From Trogon surrucura (Eukaryota > Chordata > Aves > Trogoniformes > Trogonidae), in NCBI GenBank assembly GCA_020746105.1, contig CM036619.1:55494635-55558634 (forward strand): DNA of 64,000 bases, written 5' to 3'. Position numbers and translations under genes: made by a program. Below the pieces are notes generated by a model. That model had not been told where the DNA came from and searched no databases. It saw nothing but the letters and a program-made list of their open reading frames with translations. How positions within the stretch are numbered: the stretch's first letter is position 1; each line of letters starts with the position of its first letter. Shown piece after piece: positions 1 through 10,178 of the stretch.

Positions 1-3000
1 AGCATCAAGGCAACTGGAAACTTATCAGAGACTTAGTCATTCAAACAAATGACTGAGGAACCACAACTGCTTTATGTCTATCCTGGCAAATGTTTACCAA
101 ACAGGACTCTGCTCTGTTAAAAAGCATAGACCTGGTGCCAAAATGTGTAACCCTGAGGTGCCTGGCCACCTGCGTGGAAACCAAACCCCACCACTTGGCA
201 CCATTTGTGCAAAAAAAAAAGAGGTTGGTATTTCAGGTCAGGGAGGATGGTGTTCTGCAACGGGAATGGAAGCTGCGTAGAACAACTAATAGGTAACCTC
301 AGGCACGGAGGGGTGTCTGGATCTCATCCCCCAGCTCAGGTCCTGCTGCCTGAATCAAAGCCAGGGACTCCAGTGACCCTGGATCTGACAGGTAAGGCTC
401 CTGTTTGAGAGTAAAACCTATATTTCTTCCTTGTATGAGATGGACATAGATGGCTGTTTTTCTCTGGAATGCGGGAGGTACATGAGGTGTCAGTGTTTGC
501 ATGTATCTAGTATTTGTTTAAGGAGTAGGAAATCTTTCCTCCAGGCTGATATTACTTACACCTATTTTTACCTCTTCCTGTGCAAGTGGTGGAATAGTAG
601 AGAAATTAATTTAATGGAAGATAAAATGTCAAAACAAGCCTGATTTGAAAACCTGGAAATTAAGGTCCCCTCAGGTGGTTGAGGCATTGTTCTTCATTAG
701 ACCCCAGCTTCCCAGAATTTTGTGTCAAAAAGGAGGTACTTGGTAAAAGCGCTACCAGGATTAAGTGAGTGTTGAGTGTCAAGTTCACAGCCACAGTTCT
801 GAAATTCGGCACTAAATCCTGTTTTGGTAACTGAAGTTTAGTCTATGCTATGGAAATCAGGCTTCTTGACACCTTCTGTTGTTGAGGAAAACCATAATCA
901 TGTACTGCTGCCATTTTGAGACAGACCTTGCTGTCTGTATCTTTCTGCAGAGCCCCTTTGTGCCCTGAGTTTCTTGCAAGGTGATGCAGTGAAATAAAGC
1001 ATATCCTACTCTAGATCAGGGGTCACAAGGATTACTGAAAACACTCTCTTCCTCATGACTTTGGCCTTGTATCTTTGAACTAGAAGCACATTTGAGCCGC
1101 AGCAATTTAAGATAGATAGATTTTTTTTTTGCCCAGCTGAAGCCCACATCTTCCAGAATTGTAAATCTAAATGAGCCTTGAAGCAAGAACGACAAAAGGT
1201 AATCCTTGGGGATGGACATGGGAGCAATGGACTCGCTGGATCTGGAAGGCCCATGACTATGGGGGCAGGGACTTCCTGGCAGCTAGGACAGCAGAATGTA
1301 CAGGAATTACTAATTTGGCCTGGAATCCTAAAAGTCTGTGGTCCCTTTTTTTCATCTTGTAAATGTTCAGTCCCTTTGTTTGTTATAGGAGTTAATTAAC
1401 ATTAAGGGATTTCAAGAATGAAAGACCTATTGCTAGGTCCTCCCTTCAGTCTTCCTAGAAGTGCGGGATTGTTCCTTACATCACAGAAATATTAATCCTC
1501 TTTAGGCAAGAAATGTTGCTCTTTTGGTTTGTATTTAACATCAAAATTAATCTTACTATGAAAGCAATCTCAAGAAAAAATTTTGTGTATGTTTTCTAGG
1601 AGAATGAACACGAAAGAAAAATCAGGCAAAACAAAGCAAAATAAATGTGAAAACTGTAGATTGAATTAAGTAATTCTTACTCACATGACTATTAACTGGA
1701 ACTATCCACATGAGTAGATGTCGCAAAAGCAAATCAGTATCTTATAGGCTTGCTTTTGTTTGAAGACAGCTGGAAACCAATGTATTCTTTAATGACATAT
1801 GCATGTTAATACAAATTGTATACTCTCCACTAACGTAATAGTCATGAAATGAGCACATTCATCATAGAAATTAAACAATAACTTCTTACTTGAAGAAATT
1901 CTGCAATGAATCTATTACAAAAATAATTAAGATATAATGTCAATTGGCTAGAATTTTATCATAAGAGTATGGTCTCCATTTGCTAGATTAAAAATACCCA
2001 AGACAAATCATGGAGTTACAAAATAAAGTCACAGTCATGATTTTTCAAACGATGAGATGTATTCTTTGACAATGGTTTATTATAATGATATTGTTTCTAT
2101 TAAATCAATCAGTTTAGGGGTGTTTCAGACAGCTGACTGACAATTGTTCTCTGTAACATTTTGGAAAATCTGGCTCTTGATTAGCTTCAAGAACAATTTA
2201 TTTTTTTTTTCTCCTAGCCAATAGTCAGCTCTATCAATAAAATAATAATTTCTTATTAATGTGCCATTTATTTTTGAAGAAGTAGGCTATTTGATTTCTT
2301 TATATAGCCAATTAGATATGACAAGATGTGCTTTGAATACACCACCACCCACTCTTTTCTTCATCAATGTCCATAAGATTTGAATAAAAGGCATTTTCAA
2401 CTATCAGAAAAACCTTTTGCTACTGTTTGGTTTCAAAGACAGGAAAAAAGTCAGTTTGGTTCTTTTTTAATTTCAAACTTTTCCTCGAGGCAGAAAGCAT
2501 TGGTATTTTTTGATTCCTCCTAGGTATACTGGATTTTGCCATATTTTCTTCATATTGGATGAATAGACTGCCTCATCTCCTGCACTGCAAAGACAGGCAC
2601 TGTTCTGCAAAAATATAAAATGCCTAACAGGCTCTGGGAGTCTGCACAGAGCTGGGAGCAAGCATTTAACTTCCAATTCTGCCAAGTCTTGTTGACGTTT
2701 CCCAGTAGCTCCTGGCCTTTGCTTTAGATCCACTGCTGCCATTCTAGGAAGCTATCAAGTTAGTCCTTGGTTTTACCAACAATTTAAGAGAGAAGTTACA
2801 CAAGTTTACTTCAGATAGGGATGGAGGCAGAAATCTGTGTTCAAAGTGTTGAAAATACTGATGTGATCAGAAAGTATAACACCATGTCAAAGTCAGAGTA
2901 CTGGCTATGGGAAAGAGAATTCGTTTCTCTGCTGTAGCCCATGTAAATCAAACTCTAATTTTTCACCTCACAGAGAAACCTGCTACATGTTCATTTAAGC

Positions 3001-3604
3001 TGATTGCATAGAATAGCTAAGGAAAAACAAAGCTGGAAAGCCTTAGTGCTTCTTGTTGAAGATGTCTTGAATAAGTTTCATGCACCTGTGAGAGCCATTA
3101 TCAAGAAACCTCTTCTGTAGATTCCTTCACCTCACTTCTAGATGACTCTATAGATACTTCTGCATGTACAGGTGGGCTCTTTTGTGCTCACTTTTCATCT
3201 TCTCATTTCCTTTTGTGTGTGATGGCTTTGCTTCAGCGGCAAGGGGGAAGGGCCCTTCCACTCCAGATTAGTTTATGTGCTAGTTTATGACCTAGGCCAA
3301 TCAATCCTTTATCATGGCCACAGCAGAGGACAGAATTGAACCTTGGTTTCTAATTTTCAAGGTGAGAGCTTTCAACCTTAGGTATACGAATGCAAAGGGA
3401 ACAGCATAATCTCTTTTTAGGAGCACTAGTGAGTACTCAACTAGACAGGCAGCTCTGGCTGGTGAGGACTGGTACTTCCAGAGCCCCTCTGCTGCATCGA
3501 GCTCCTCACAGATGGGGAGCTCATGGGCACAAGTCCCAGCAGCTTGCGGAGTTTTGATATCTCTGAGATGGATGAAGGTGAGCCCCTGCTAACTGCAATT
3601 TGGA
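1..3604. other. Unique noncoding sequence, no gene seen
   Basis: I see no recognisable gene or interspersed repeat here. Open frames are short (under about 90 codons) and stop-rich on both strands. The stretch from about 1540 to 2340 is notably AT-rich with short A and T runs and no tandem structure. It could include conserved noncoding sequence, but that cannot be judged without alignment to other birds. Confidence 0.6.
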
Positions 3605-3658
3605 CTTAAATCCAAGATGAAGTTTAAATCCAAGCTGAAGTTTAGATCCAAGCTGAAG
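3605..3658. repeat. 18-bp tandem repeat, three copies
   Basis: Three head-to-tail copies of an 18-bp unit of the form TTTAAATCCAAGCTGAAG. Copies two and three differ by one base (AAATCC versus AGATCC), and copy one carries AGATGAAG in place of AGCTGAAG. The period is a multiple of three, but no long open frame runs through it, so it is best read as a small noncoding minisatellite. Confidence 0.85.
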
Positions 3659-4353
3659 CAATTATTACCTTCTACAGATGTTCTGACTGATGACATAAAT
3701 GCTATTAACAACAAGAGTTTTTGGTTTGGGTGGGTTTTTAGATAGCAGTGGGAGCTGTACACAATGAATGATTTGACTCATTATTTTCACTTTGACGTTG
3801 TCATTAACTGTAGCTATAAAAATATGTTTTACCTCTTTTAGAATACCAACCTAATCTTGCTTTCATTTAAGTTAATGGCTAAATTTCTATTGACTGTGGT
3901 GAGAAAAGTTCTGTGCCCCTATATATTTAACTGCTATAGTGTGATTTCTTCACTGTATGGATCAGTATTTGTAATATAGGATTTAAGTTAATAATCCTTT
4001 TTATATTGCTATATATGTGAAAGTCAAACTTATAATACAGAAATAACATGGACAGTGTTGGCAATATGAAAGACTAAATCATACAATTTACATTTTCCAT
4101 AATAAACACGCAGATTGTAATTAGAATTAAAACTAAAATGAGCACTGTCTACGGATTTATCTTAACTCACAAGGATTATCTTCTGCTTTATAAAGTGAAT
4201 GCAGCTTTTATAAATTGAAAAGAAATAATGAACTTTCAGGTTGTTTGAAGCTGCCAGAATATCTGGGGCAAGTTAGAGCTTGAAGCCCAGTGATGGTAGG
4301 TTTCAAAAATATATCCTTGCTTATCTTAATTCATATTCTGCCTCGTTTGATAG
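3659..4353. other. AT-rich noncoding sequence upstream of candidate exon
   Basis: No repeat or gene is recognised. The last 40 bases before 4354 carry a moderately pyrimidine-rich tract ending in TAG, which would be the splice acceptor of the candidate exon that follows. Confidence 0.5.
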
Positions 4354-4549
4354 GTTTGGGGCTTCACCTCTCCAAAGGAAAAGATGCAGTACATCATGTT
4401 TTGAAGAACATAAGCAGATTTGATAGAAACCTGGAAGTAAGGACACACTTTCACGAAAATGCAAACTTAAGACTGCATGGATTACACTCCCGTCTCTTAA
4501 ACAACCATCTTGGACCATCTTCTTCTGGAAAAAAACCTAACGATTGCAG
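4354..4549 (+). CDS. Candidate internal coding exon, unknown gene
   Basis: A 196-bp open segment lies between an acceptor-like site (pyrimidine-rich ...CGTTTGATAG, AG at 4352-4353) and a perfect consensus donor (CAG|GTAAGT, intron G at 4550). The open frame gives about 65 residues starting GLGLHLSKGKDAVHHV, rich in His, Leu, Asn and Arg, with no low-complexity run, signal peptide or membrane segment. It would begin one base into a codon and end two bases into the next, so it is not phase-symmetric and could not be skipped without a frameshift. I do not recognise the family. The frame also continues open about 64 bases upstream of the acceptor, so the true boundary is uncertain. No partner exon is evident nearby. 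It may be an exon of a long gene spanning the window, a lncRNA exon, or a chance combination. Confidence 0.3.
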
Positions 4550-5024
4550 GTAAGTTCATTGTTATTGGCTTAAATCAATAAATATATCCAAGTTTCTAAG
4601 AAGCATCGAAAATATCTGGTAATGTTGCATAAAGCTATTGCAAAGGAGTAAATCAGTTTACACAGTATTATTTATTAGTCAGATCAAACATGTATTTGGC
4701 ATCCCAAACCTGAAATAATTTATTACTGAGGTCATAGGGCATTAGTAGATTAAGCATTTTCTAGCAGAGACAGTATTTCTCTGTTCAGTTTGCTACTTAA
4801 GAAAATACACTGTCTAGTACGTAAAGTGGAATCAGGGTTTAATTTAGTCAACTTAAAAAGACTAAAACACGATGGAGCTAGTTATCTAGAGTCTTCCACA
4901 GCTAAGCTTCCCATTTCATGAGAAGGAAATATCTCTGGTTTATGCTGCCACTGCCAAAACAGAGGACAACCACATAACACTGAACTACTCATTAGCACAG
5001 GCAGCAGTTTACTAGGAAAAGCAC
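4550..5024. other. Unique noncoding sequence
   Basis: No gene or known repeat is seen. If the preceding exon is real, this is the start of its downstream intron. Confidence 0.5.
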
Positions 5025-5170
5025 TTAAGCAGATATTACTGTTACTATATATTACTATTAATTATATATATACACTATGTATTATTATTAACTCTCTCTA
5101 TATAACTAATATCTGCTATTAAGCAGATATTACTATTACTCCTGATATTACTAGGGAATATCAGGAGCTA
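5025..5170. repeat. AT-rich tract with direct repeat and two hairpins
   Basis: A 16-base motif, TTAAGCAGATATTACT, occurs at 5025 and again at 5119, with TATATA and ATTATT-rich sequence between. The second copy lies in a perfect inverted repeat (arms 5107-5117 and 5122-5132, 4-base loop ATTA). A second perfect inverted repeat follows immediately (arms 5139-5149 and 5157-5167, 7-base loop). The tract borders the CR1 cluster starting at 5272. Confidence 0.8.
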
Positions 5171-5271
5171 TTACTCCCACCCTTCTTCTTCATCACAGTC
5201 ACTATTCACATGTTCAACCAGTGTTGTAGTTTCCCTTGTGCCCTGTGCTGGGGAATACAGCAAAAGAAGGA

Positions 5272-5596
5272 AGGGTTGGAAAGGACCTTAAAGATCATCT
5301 AGTTCCAAGTCCCTTGCCATGGGCAGGGACTCCTTACACTGGACCAGGTTGCTCAAAGCTTCCTTCAGCCTGGCCTCGAACACTTCCAGGGATGGGGCAT
5401 CCACAACTTCTCTGGGCAACCTGTTCCAGTGCCTCACCACCCTCACACTAATTAATTTCTTCCTAATATCTAATCTAAATTTACCCTTTTCAGTTTAAAA
5501 CCATCATACCTTGTCCTTTCACTACACTCCCTGAAAAAGAGTCCCTCCCCTTCTTTCCTGTAGGTCCCCTTCAGGTGCTTCCCGGAGCCATTTCTT
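5272..5596 (-). mobile_element. CR1 LINE fragment (3' region, 5'-truncated)
   Basis: The complement reads as the last part of a CR1 element. On the plus strand it starts with GTTGGAAAGGACC and a CATCTAGTTCCAAG-like segment, then the conserved blocks GCCATGGGCAGGGACTCC, ACCAGGTTGCTCAA and TCTCTGGGCAACCTGTTCCA. The terminal 8-bp repeats normally at the 3' end are missing or degraded. The copy stops where a second CR1 begins at 5597, inside what would be the segment encoding the end of the polyprotein. No intact protein remains. It is more diverged than the neighbouring copy and so probably older, with the second element inserted at its edge. Confidence 0.9.
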
Positions 5597-6940
5597 CACA
5601 GAATCACAGAATCACAGAATGTCAGAGGTTGGAAGGGACCTCAAAGATCATCTAGTCCAACACCCCTGCCATAGCAGGATCACCTACAGCAGAGCGCACA
5701 GGAACATGTCCAGGTGGGTTTTGAATCCCTCCAAAGAGGAAGACTCCACAACCTCCCCGGGCAGCCTGTTCCAGTGCTCTGTCACCCTCACAGTGAAAAA
5801 GTTTTTCCTTATATTTTTATGGAACCTCCTATGTTCCAGCTTCCACCCATTGCCCCTTGTTCTGTCAACGGACGCCGCTGAAAAGAGCCTGGCTCCGTCC
5901 TCCTGACACTCCCCCTTGATATATTTGTAAACATGAATGAGGTCACCCCTCAGCCTCCTCTTCTCCAAGCTAAAGAGCCCCAGCTCCTTCAGCCTTTCCT
6001 CATAAGGGAGATGCTCCACTCCCTTCACCATCTTTGTGGCTCTGCGCTCGACTCTCTCAAGCAGCTCCCTGTCCTTCTTGAGCTCAGGGGCCCAGAACTG
6101 GACACAATATTCCAGATGCGGCCTCACCAGGGCAGAGTAGAGAGGCAGGAGGACCTCTCTTGACCTACTTGCTACTCCCCTTCTGATACACCCCAGGATG
6201 CCGTTGGCCTCTTGGCCACGAGGGCACATTGCTGGCTCATGGTCATCCTGCTGTCCACCAGAACCTCCAGGTTCTTTTCTCCTACACTGCTCTCCAGCAG
6301 TTCAGTCCCCAACCTGTACTGGCACATGGGGTTATTCTTTCCCAAGAGTTCTTGCAGAACTCTACACTTGCCCTTGTTGAGCTGCATAAGATTTCTCCCT
6401 GCCCAGCCCTCCAGTCTGTCCAGGTCTCTCTGAATGGCAGCACAGCCTTCTGGTGTGTCAACCACTCCTCCCAGTTTCGTGTCATCAGCAAACTTGATGA
6501 CAATGCTCTCTAATTCCTCATCCAGGTCATTGATGAATATATTGAAAAGCACCGGCTCGAGCACTGACCCCTGAAGGACACCACTAGACACGGGCATCCA
6601 ACCAGACTCTGCCCCATTGACCACAACTCTCTGACTTCTTCTCTTCAACCAATTAGCAACTCACCTCACTATTTGGTCATCCAGACCACACTTCCTCAGT
6701 TTACCTATGAGGATTCTGTGGGAGATGGTGTCAAATGCCTTGATGATGTCCAGATAGACCACATCCACTGCATGGCCACTGTCCATCCACCTGGTTATGT
6801 CTTCATAAAAGGCTATCAGGTTGGTCAAACAAGACTTCCCCTTGGCAAAGCCATGCTGACTGCTTCTAATAACCTTCTTATCCTTGATATGCCTAGACAC
6901 AGCACCAGCAAGCCTCTCCTCACAGGGTAAATTCATGTCA
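5597..6940 (-). mobile_element. CR1 LINE, 5'-truncated, with RT region
   Basis: A non-LTR retrotransposon of the CR1 clade in minus orientation, about 1.34 kb of an element that is about 4.5 kb when complete. Its 3' end is marked by three copies of CACAGAAT at 5597-5620. Upstream in element sense lie a short 3' UTR and then the C-terminal half of the reverse-transcriptase protein, annotated separately. 5' truncation is usual for CR1, whose reverse transcription often stops early. CR1 makes no clear target-site duplication, and none is seen. The 5' boundary is set where similarity fades, near 6940, and could be off by about 30 bases. Confidence 0.95.
5684..6940 (-). pseudogene. CR1 reverse transcriptase, C-terminal part, broken
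   Basis: Translating the minus strand gives the CR1 reverse transcriptase from mid-palm to the C terminus, in three readable blocks. Block 1 (about 6940-6661) has the SSQHGF, KGKSCLTNL and VDVVYLD..KAFDT motifs. Block 2 (6648-6172) has [18 protein letters not shown] and the catalytic FADD box at 6492-6481, the family's Y/F-A-D-D metal-binding motif. Block 3 (6229-5684) is the C-terminal domain with [14 protein letters not shown] and [13 protein letters not shown]. Two lesions are visible. A TGA stop at 6663-6661 falls in the same frame as blocks 1 and 2, where relatives usually have Trp (inferred from family knowledge). A one-base loss near 6210 shifts the frame between blocks 2 and 3. The N-terminal endonuclease and early RT are missing through 5' truncation. 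It is not functional. Confidence 0.92.
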
Positions 6941-8093
6941 GGATTGGATTGCTGGATCTGCATATTTGAGCCTGAGGGTACTCATTTCTGTGAACATGTT
7001 TCTTAAAAGTAAAACACATCTCGAATGATCTCTGGCTTGCATACATATCTTTAAGTAAGTAATTATCCAGTCAAAAACTGGTAAGGACCACAAAGCCAGT
7101 CTTTGTTAGAAGTCTATATGTCTAATTGCAAAACTTAACCCACTGAGATGTGCCCAAACCAAATCTGCTCCCTCCCTTAAAAAAAAATCAAACAAAATGT
7201 CCTCTCAGCCATCGAAAAGCTCTCACAGTAGAGTCAGGAATGCTTCCCTTTCCCTTCCTCCTTCTGTCCCTCACTCCCAAAGCTGTAGACCAATGATAAA
7301 GACATGTCCTCAGACATGAGACACTCTTCAAGCTTGAGAGTGGGAGCAAGAGTACTGGTTTTGAGAAAACATCTTCTGCTTCCACAAAAGCTCCCTAACC
7401 TGCATGCCAATGTATAAAGAGGCAAATGTCCTCTGCCTTGCCTCACTCTTTCTGAAAGAAAGACCATCCACACCCACTTTCAGATGGTGGCAGGCTGTAA
7501 ACCCTGTGAGAAGAGAGGAATATGAGTGCTCTCTATGCACTTCTATCCGCTCCTGTTTCAAGGACTGCAGACCCAAGGCACAACTCTGCTCACAAAACTC
7601 TTCTCTGCCTCCTGGCACAGGCAGCTCTCTTCTCAGATCCTGGATCCACAATCTTATTCCGCTGAGAGCCTACAGGCGGCTCCTTGCTGTGTTTCAAAGA
7701 GCAAGATATTCCATAGGGCTCGGATTTCCCATGCCTCAAGCCAAACTGTCGGGATGTAATCTTGCACTCAGACACAGCATTTAATCAATCTTCAGAGACT
7801 GAAAGGGCAGAAAACATAGATGTCCACTGCTTTCCCAGCCTAGAGTGACCCAGTCCATACTGTCGCATTAAACTGCTTTTCTGGATCTGGATCATTATGC
7901 ACATAATGCAGTGCTTGCATTAGCTAGATTAGCTATAAGGGTATGAATCAGGAGTTTAGGACAGTGATACAGAAACAATTTTCTATTTCACATTGGTTCT
8001 GCTCAGTTTTACAGGATTTTGTAAACTTTTGCTTTTCTTTCATGCTGGACAGTTAAATTTCCCATGGGAATAAATCAATTCAAAGAAGTGTAG
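6941..8093. other. Unique noncoding sequence, no gene supported
   Basis: No interspersed repeat is recognised. Open frames of 126 codons on the plus strand (7404-7784) and 107 on the minus (7328-7651) overlap each other. They lack good exon boundaries and resemble no family I know, so I treat them as chance frames. Confidence 0.5.
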
Positions 8094-8985
8094 CATCATA
8101 GAAAGGTTATATCAGCAGGGATTTTTGGAGGTCAACTAGTCCAATCTCTTGCTACAAAGCAGAATTGATTTCAAAGTCAGATTAGAGTTGCTCAAGGCCT
8201 TTACCTGTCAAGCTTTAAAATCCACAGTGGTGGAGTTTCCACAAACTTTCTGGCTACAGGATTTAAAGACTTTTGTTGTAAAGGAAATATTTTTTTTATA
8301 CTCAGTCCAAATTTCTCAGGATGCAACTCATTACTGTGCCTCTGAGAAGGGCTTTTTCCCTTCTCTATAATTCCTCCTTAGGTACTGGAAGTTAGTGAGC
8401 TCTCCCCTTGACTTTCTCTTCAGCAAACAAAGCAAGCCGACCTCCCTTTCCTCAAGCATTGTGTCCTCTAGCTGCCAGCCACCTTGACGTCCCTCCACTG
8501 AACTTTGTCCAGCTTGTCCATGTCTCTTTTGGGCTGTGTGGCCCTGGGCTGAGGATGTTATTTCATGTGTAGCCTCTCCAGTACAATGTAGAGGGGAATA
8601 ATTCCTTTCCCAGCTCACTGGCTGTGCCTGCACTAAAGCAGCCCAACAAGAGGTCCACCTCCACTGCTGCAAGGGTGCACTGCTGACTCCTGTGCAATTT
8701 GTTGGTCACCGAGGCCTCAAGTCCTTTTCTGCAGAGCTGCCTTTTTGCCATTCCCTAGCCTGTGCTACAGCATAGGATTATGCATTTGGTGGAAGAACTT
8801 GGCATTTCCCTTTGAACTTCAGGAGGTTCCTGGCAGCCCATTTCTCCTGCTTGAGAAGCCTCACATGAGTGTCAGCCGTGCCCTTCAGTGCACTGATACC
8901 TCATCCTAATTTAGCTCTAAGCATCAGCTTGCTGGTGGTGTTCATCAGTCAGGACAGTGACAGACATCACTGAGGGCATGTTGAA
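8094..8985 (-). mobile_element. Ancient, highly diverged CR1 LINE
   Basis: An old minus-strand CR1 can be traced by scattered blocks in the expected order: CATCATAGAAAGG at the 3' end, a CAACTAGTCCAA block, GTTGCTCAAGGCCTTTACC, GGTGGAGTTTCCAC, TTTGTCCAGCTTGTCCATGTC, AATGTAGAGGGGAATAATT, GCTGCAAGGGTGCACTGCTG, CAAGTCCTTTTCTGCAGAGC, CTTGGCATTTCCCTTTGAAC and CTTCAGGAGGTTCCTGGCAG. These correspond to the 3' UTR and the C-terminal RT coding part of avian CR1. Frequent indels leave no open frame. The left boundary is fairly clear and the right one is uncertain by about 100 bases. Confidence 0.8.
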
Positions 8986-10154
8986 AGGGTGTCAACCCCA
9001 GTGCTGCCAGTTTACTTCAGTTATATTTTCTCACGTGATGGCATAATGGCGCAAAATTTGAGTTTCTCTGGGCTCTTTTCTTTGGTTTGATAGTGGTGGT
9101 TATTGTTGATTTATCTCTACAGTTCTAGCAGGAAATCCATGGAGGTGCTTCCATCATCTTTATGATTTATAAAAAGCAAACTTACTTCTGCATTGCATTT
9201 GACCAAAATATCTGTTTAGCAGAAACATAGTAGTAACAGCAGCAGTGCTAATGCTACTGAATGAGGTACCAATTATTTTCTTTAAGCTCTAAGCCTTACA
9301 ACTGTGTATGCCTAAGTACATTTCAGCGCTTTCCAAGAAAATAAGCAAAAAAGTTCTCTTCTTACTAAAATGGAACGTGAGGTATTTGTGGAAGGAAAGA
9401 CGTTCAGTAGAGGTAGCTAGAATGTTTCCAGAACGTCTGACAACCCCTATCCAACTACCTTGTCTATCAAGATCACAGCAGAAGAGTCAATTGTATATTG
9501 CATTTTTAATGTATTCCTAATCCATTCTGCAAGCACACACACATGCTTGTACCTGTGTACGTGTGCTTACACTTCCCTCATTTCCCCTCCCTCCCCCTGC
9601 ATTTTCTGTTTCTTGCAATTGCCCCCATATATGTTTAATTGTAAAATTTTCTGTTTAGTACGAAACATCTTTCTATTTATTTTTACCATTCTGTTTAAAC
9701 CTTTCAGGTTTGGATCCAACAGGGTTTAAGTTTTGTTGGTTTTTTGCATGTTTTTATTGTTTTGGAGGAAAAAAAGTTTTATCATAAGCTATTATTTTGA
9801 GGTTTTAACTATATAATGATAATAATAAGGTTTACTATTTTAAAATCAAAAGCTTAAAGCTTTCTTCTGATTTTGCATAAAACAAACTTTCTGCTTTCTT
9901 CTCCCACACAAAGGATAAGAACAGCAGAAAGTATCCTCAGCCGATATTGCTCTTGTTTTCAGCTTCCCTCCTTCAAAACCATTTACATCTGCAGACTTCA
10001 GCATCTTTATCACCCACATTTCAGAAACTCTTACTGCTGTCTCTAGAGGTTTGTCCTCATTTTCACCGTGGGAGAGTTAAAAGGTATGCGAAATCATACA
10101 CCATTAACAACAGTACAAACTCTTGTTTGCCGAACACTTAAGAGGGAGATCACT

Positions 10155-10178
10155 GAGGAGGAGGAGGAGGAGGAGGAG
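10155..10178. repeat. (GAG)8 microsatellite
   Basis: Eight uninterrupted GAG triplets. Read in frame they encode an acidic Glu run within a 103-codon open frame (10068-10379), but nothing else in that frame looks like a real protein. Confidence 0.9.

Noticed and set aside
7404-7784. 126-codon plus-strand open frame with 107-codon antisense overlap
   Set aside because: No recognisable domain, and both strands are open, which fits base composition rather than coding constraint.
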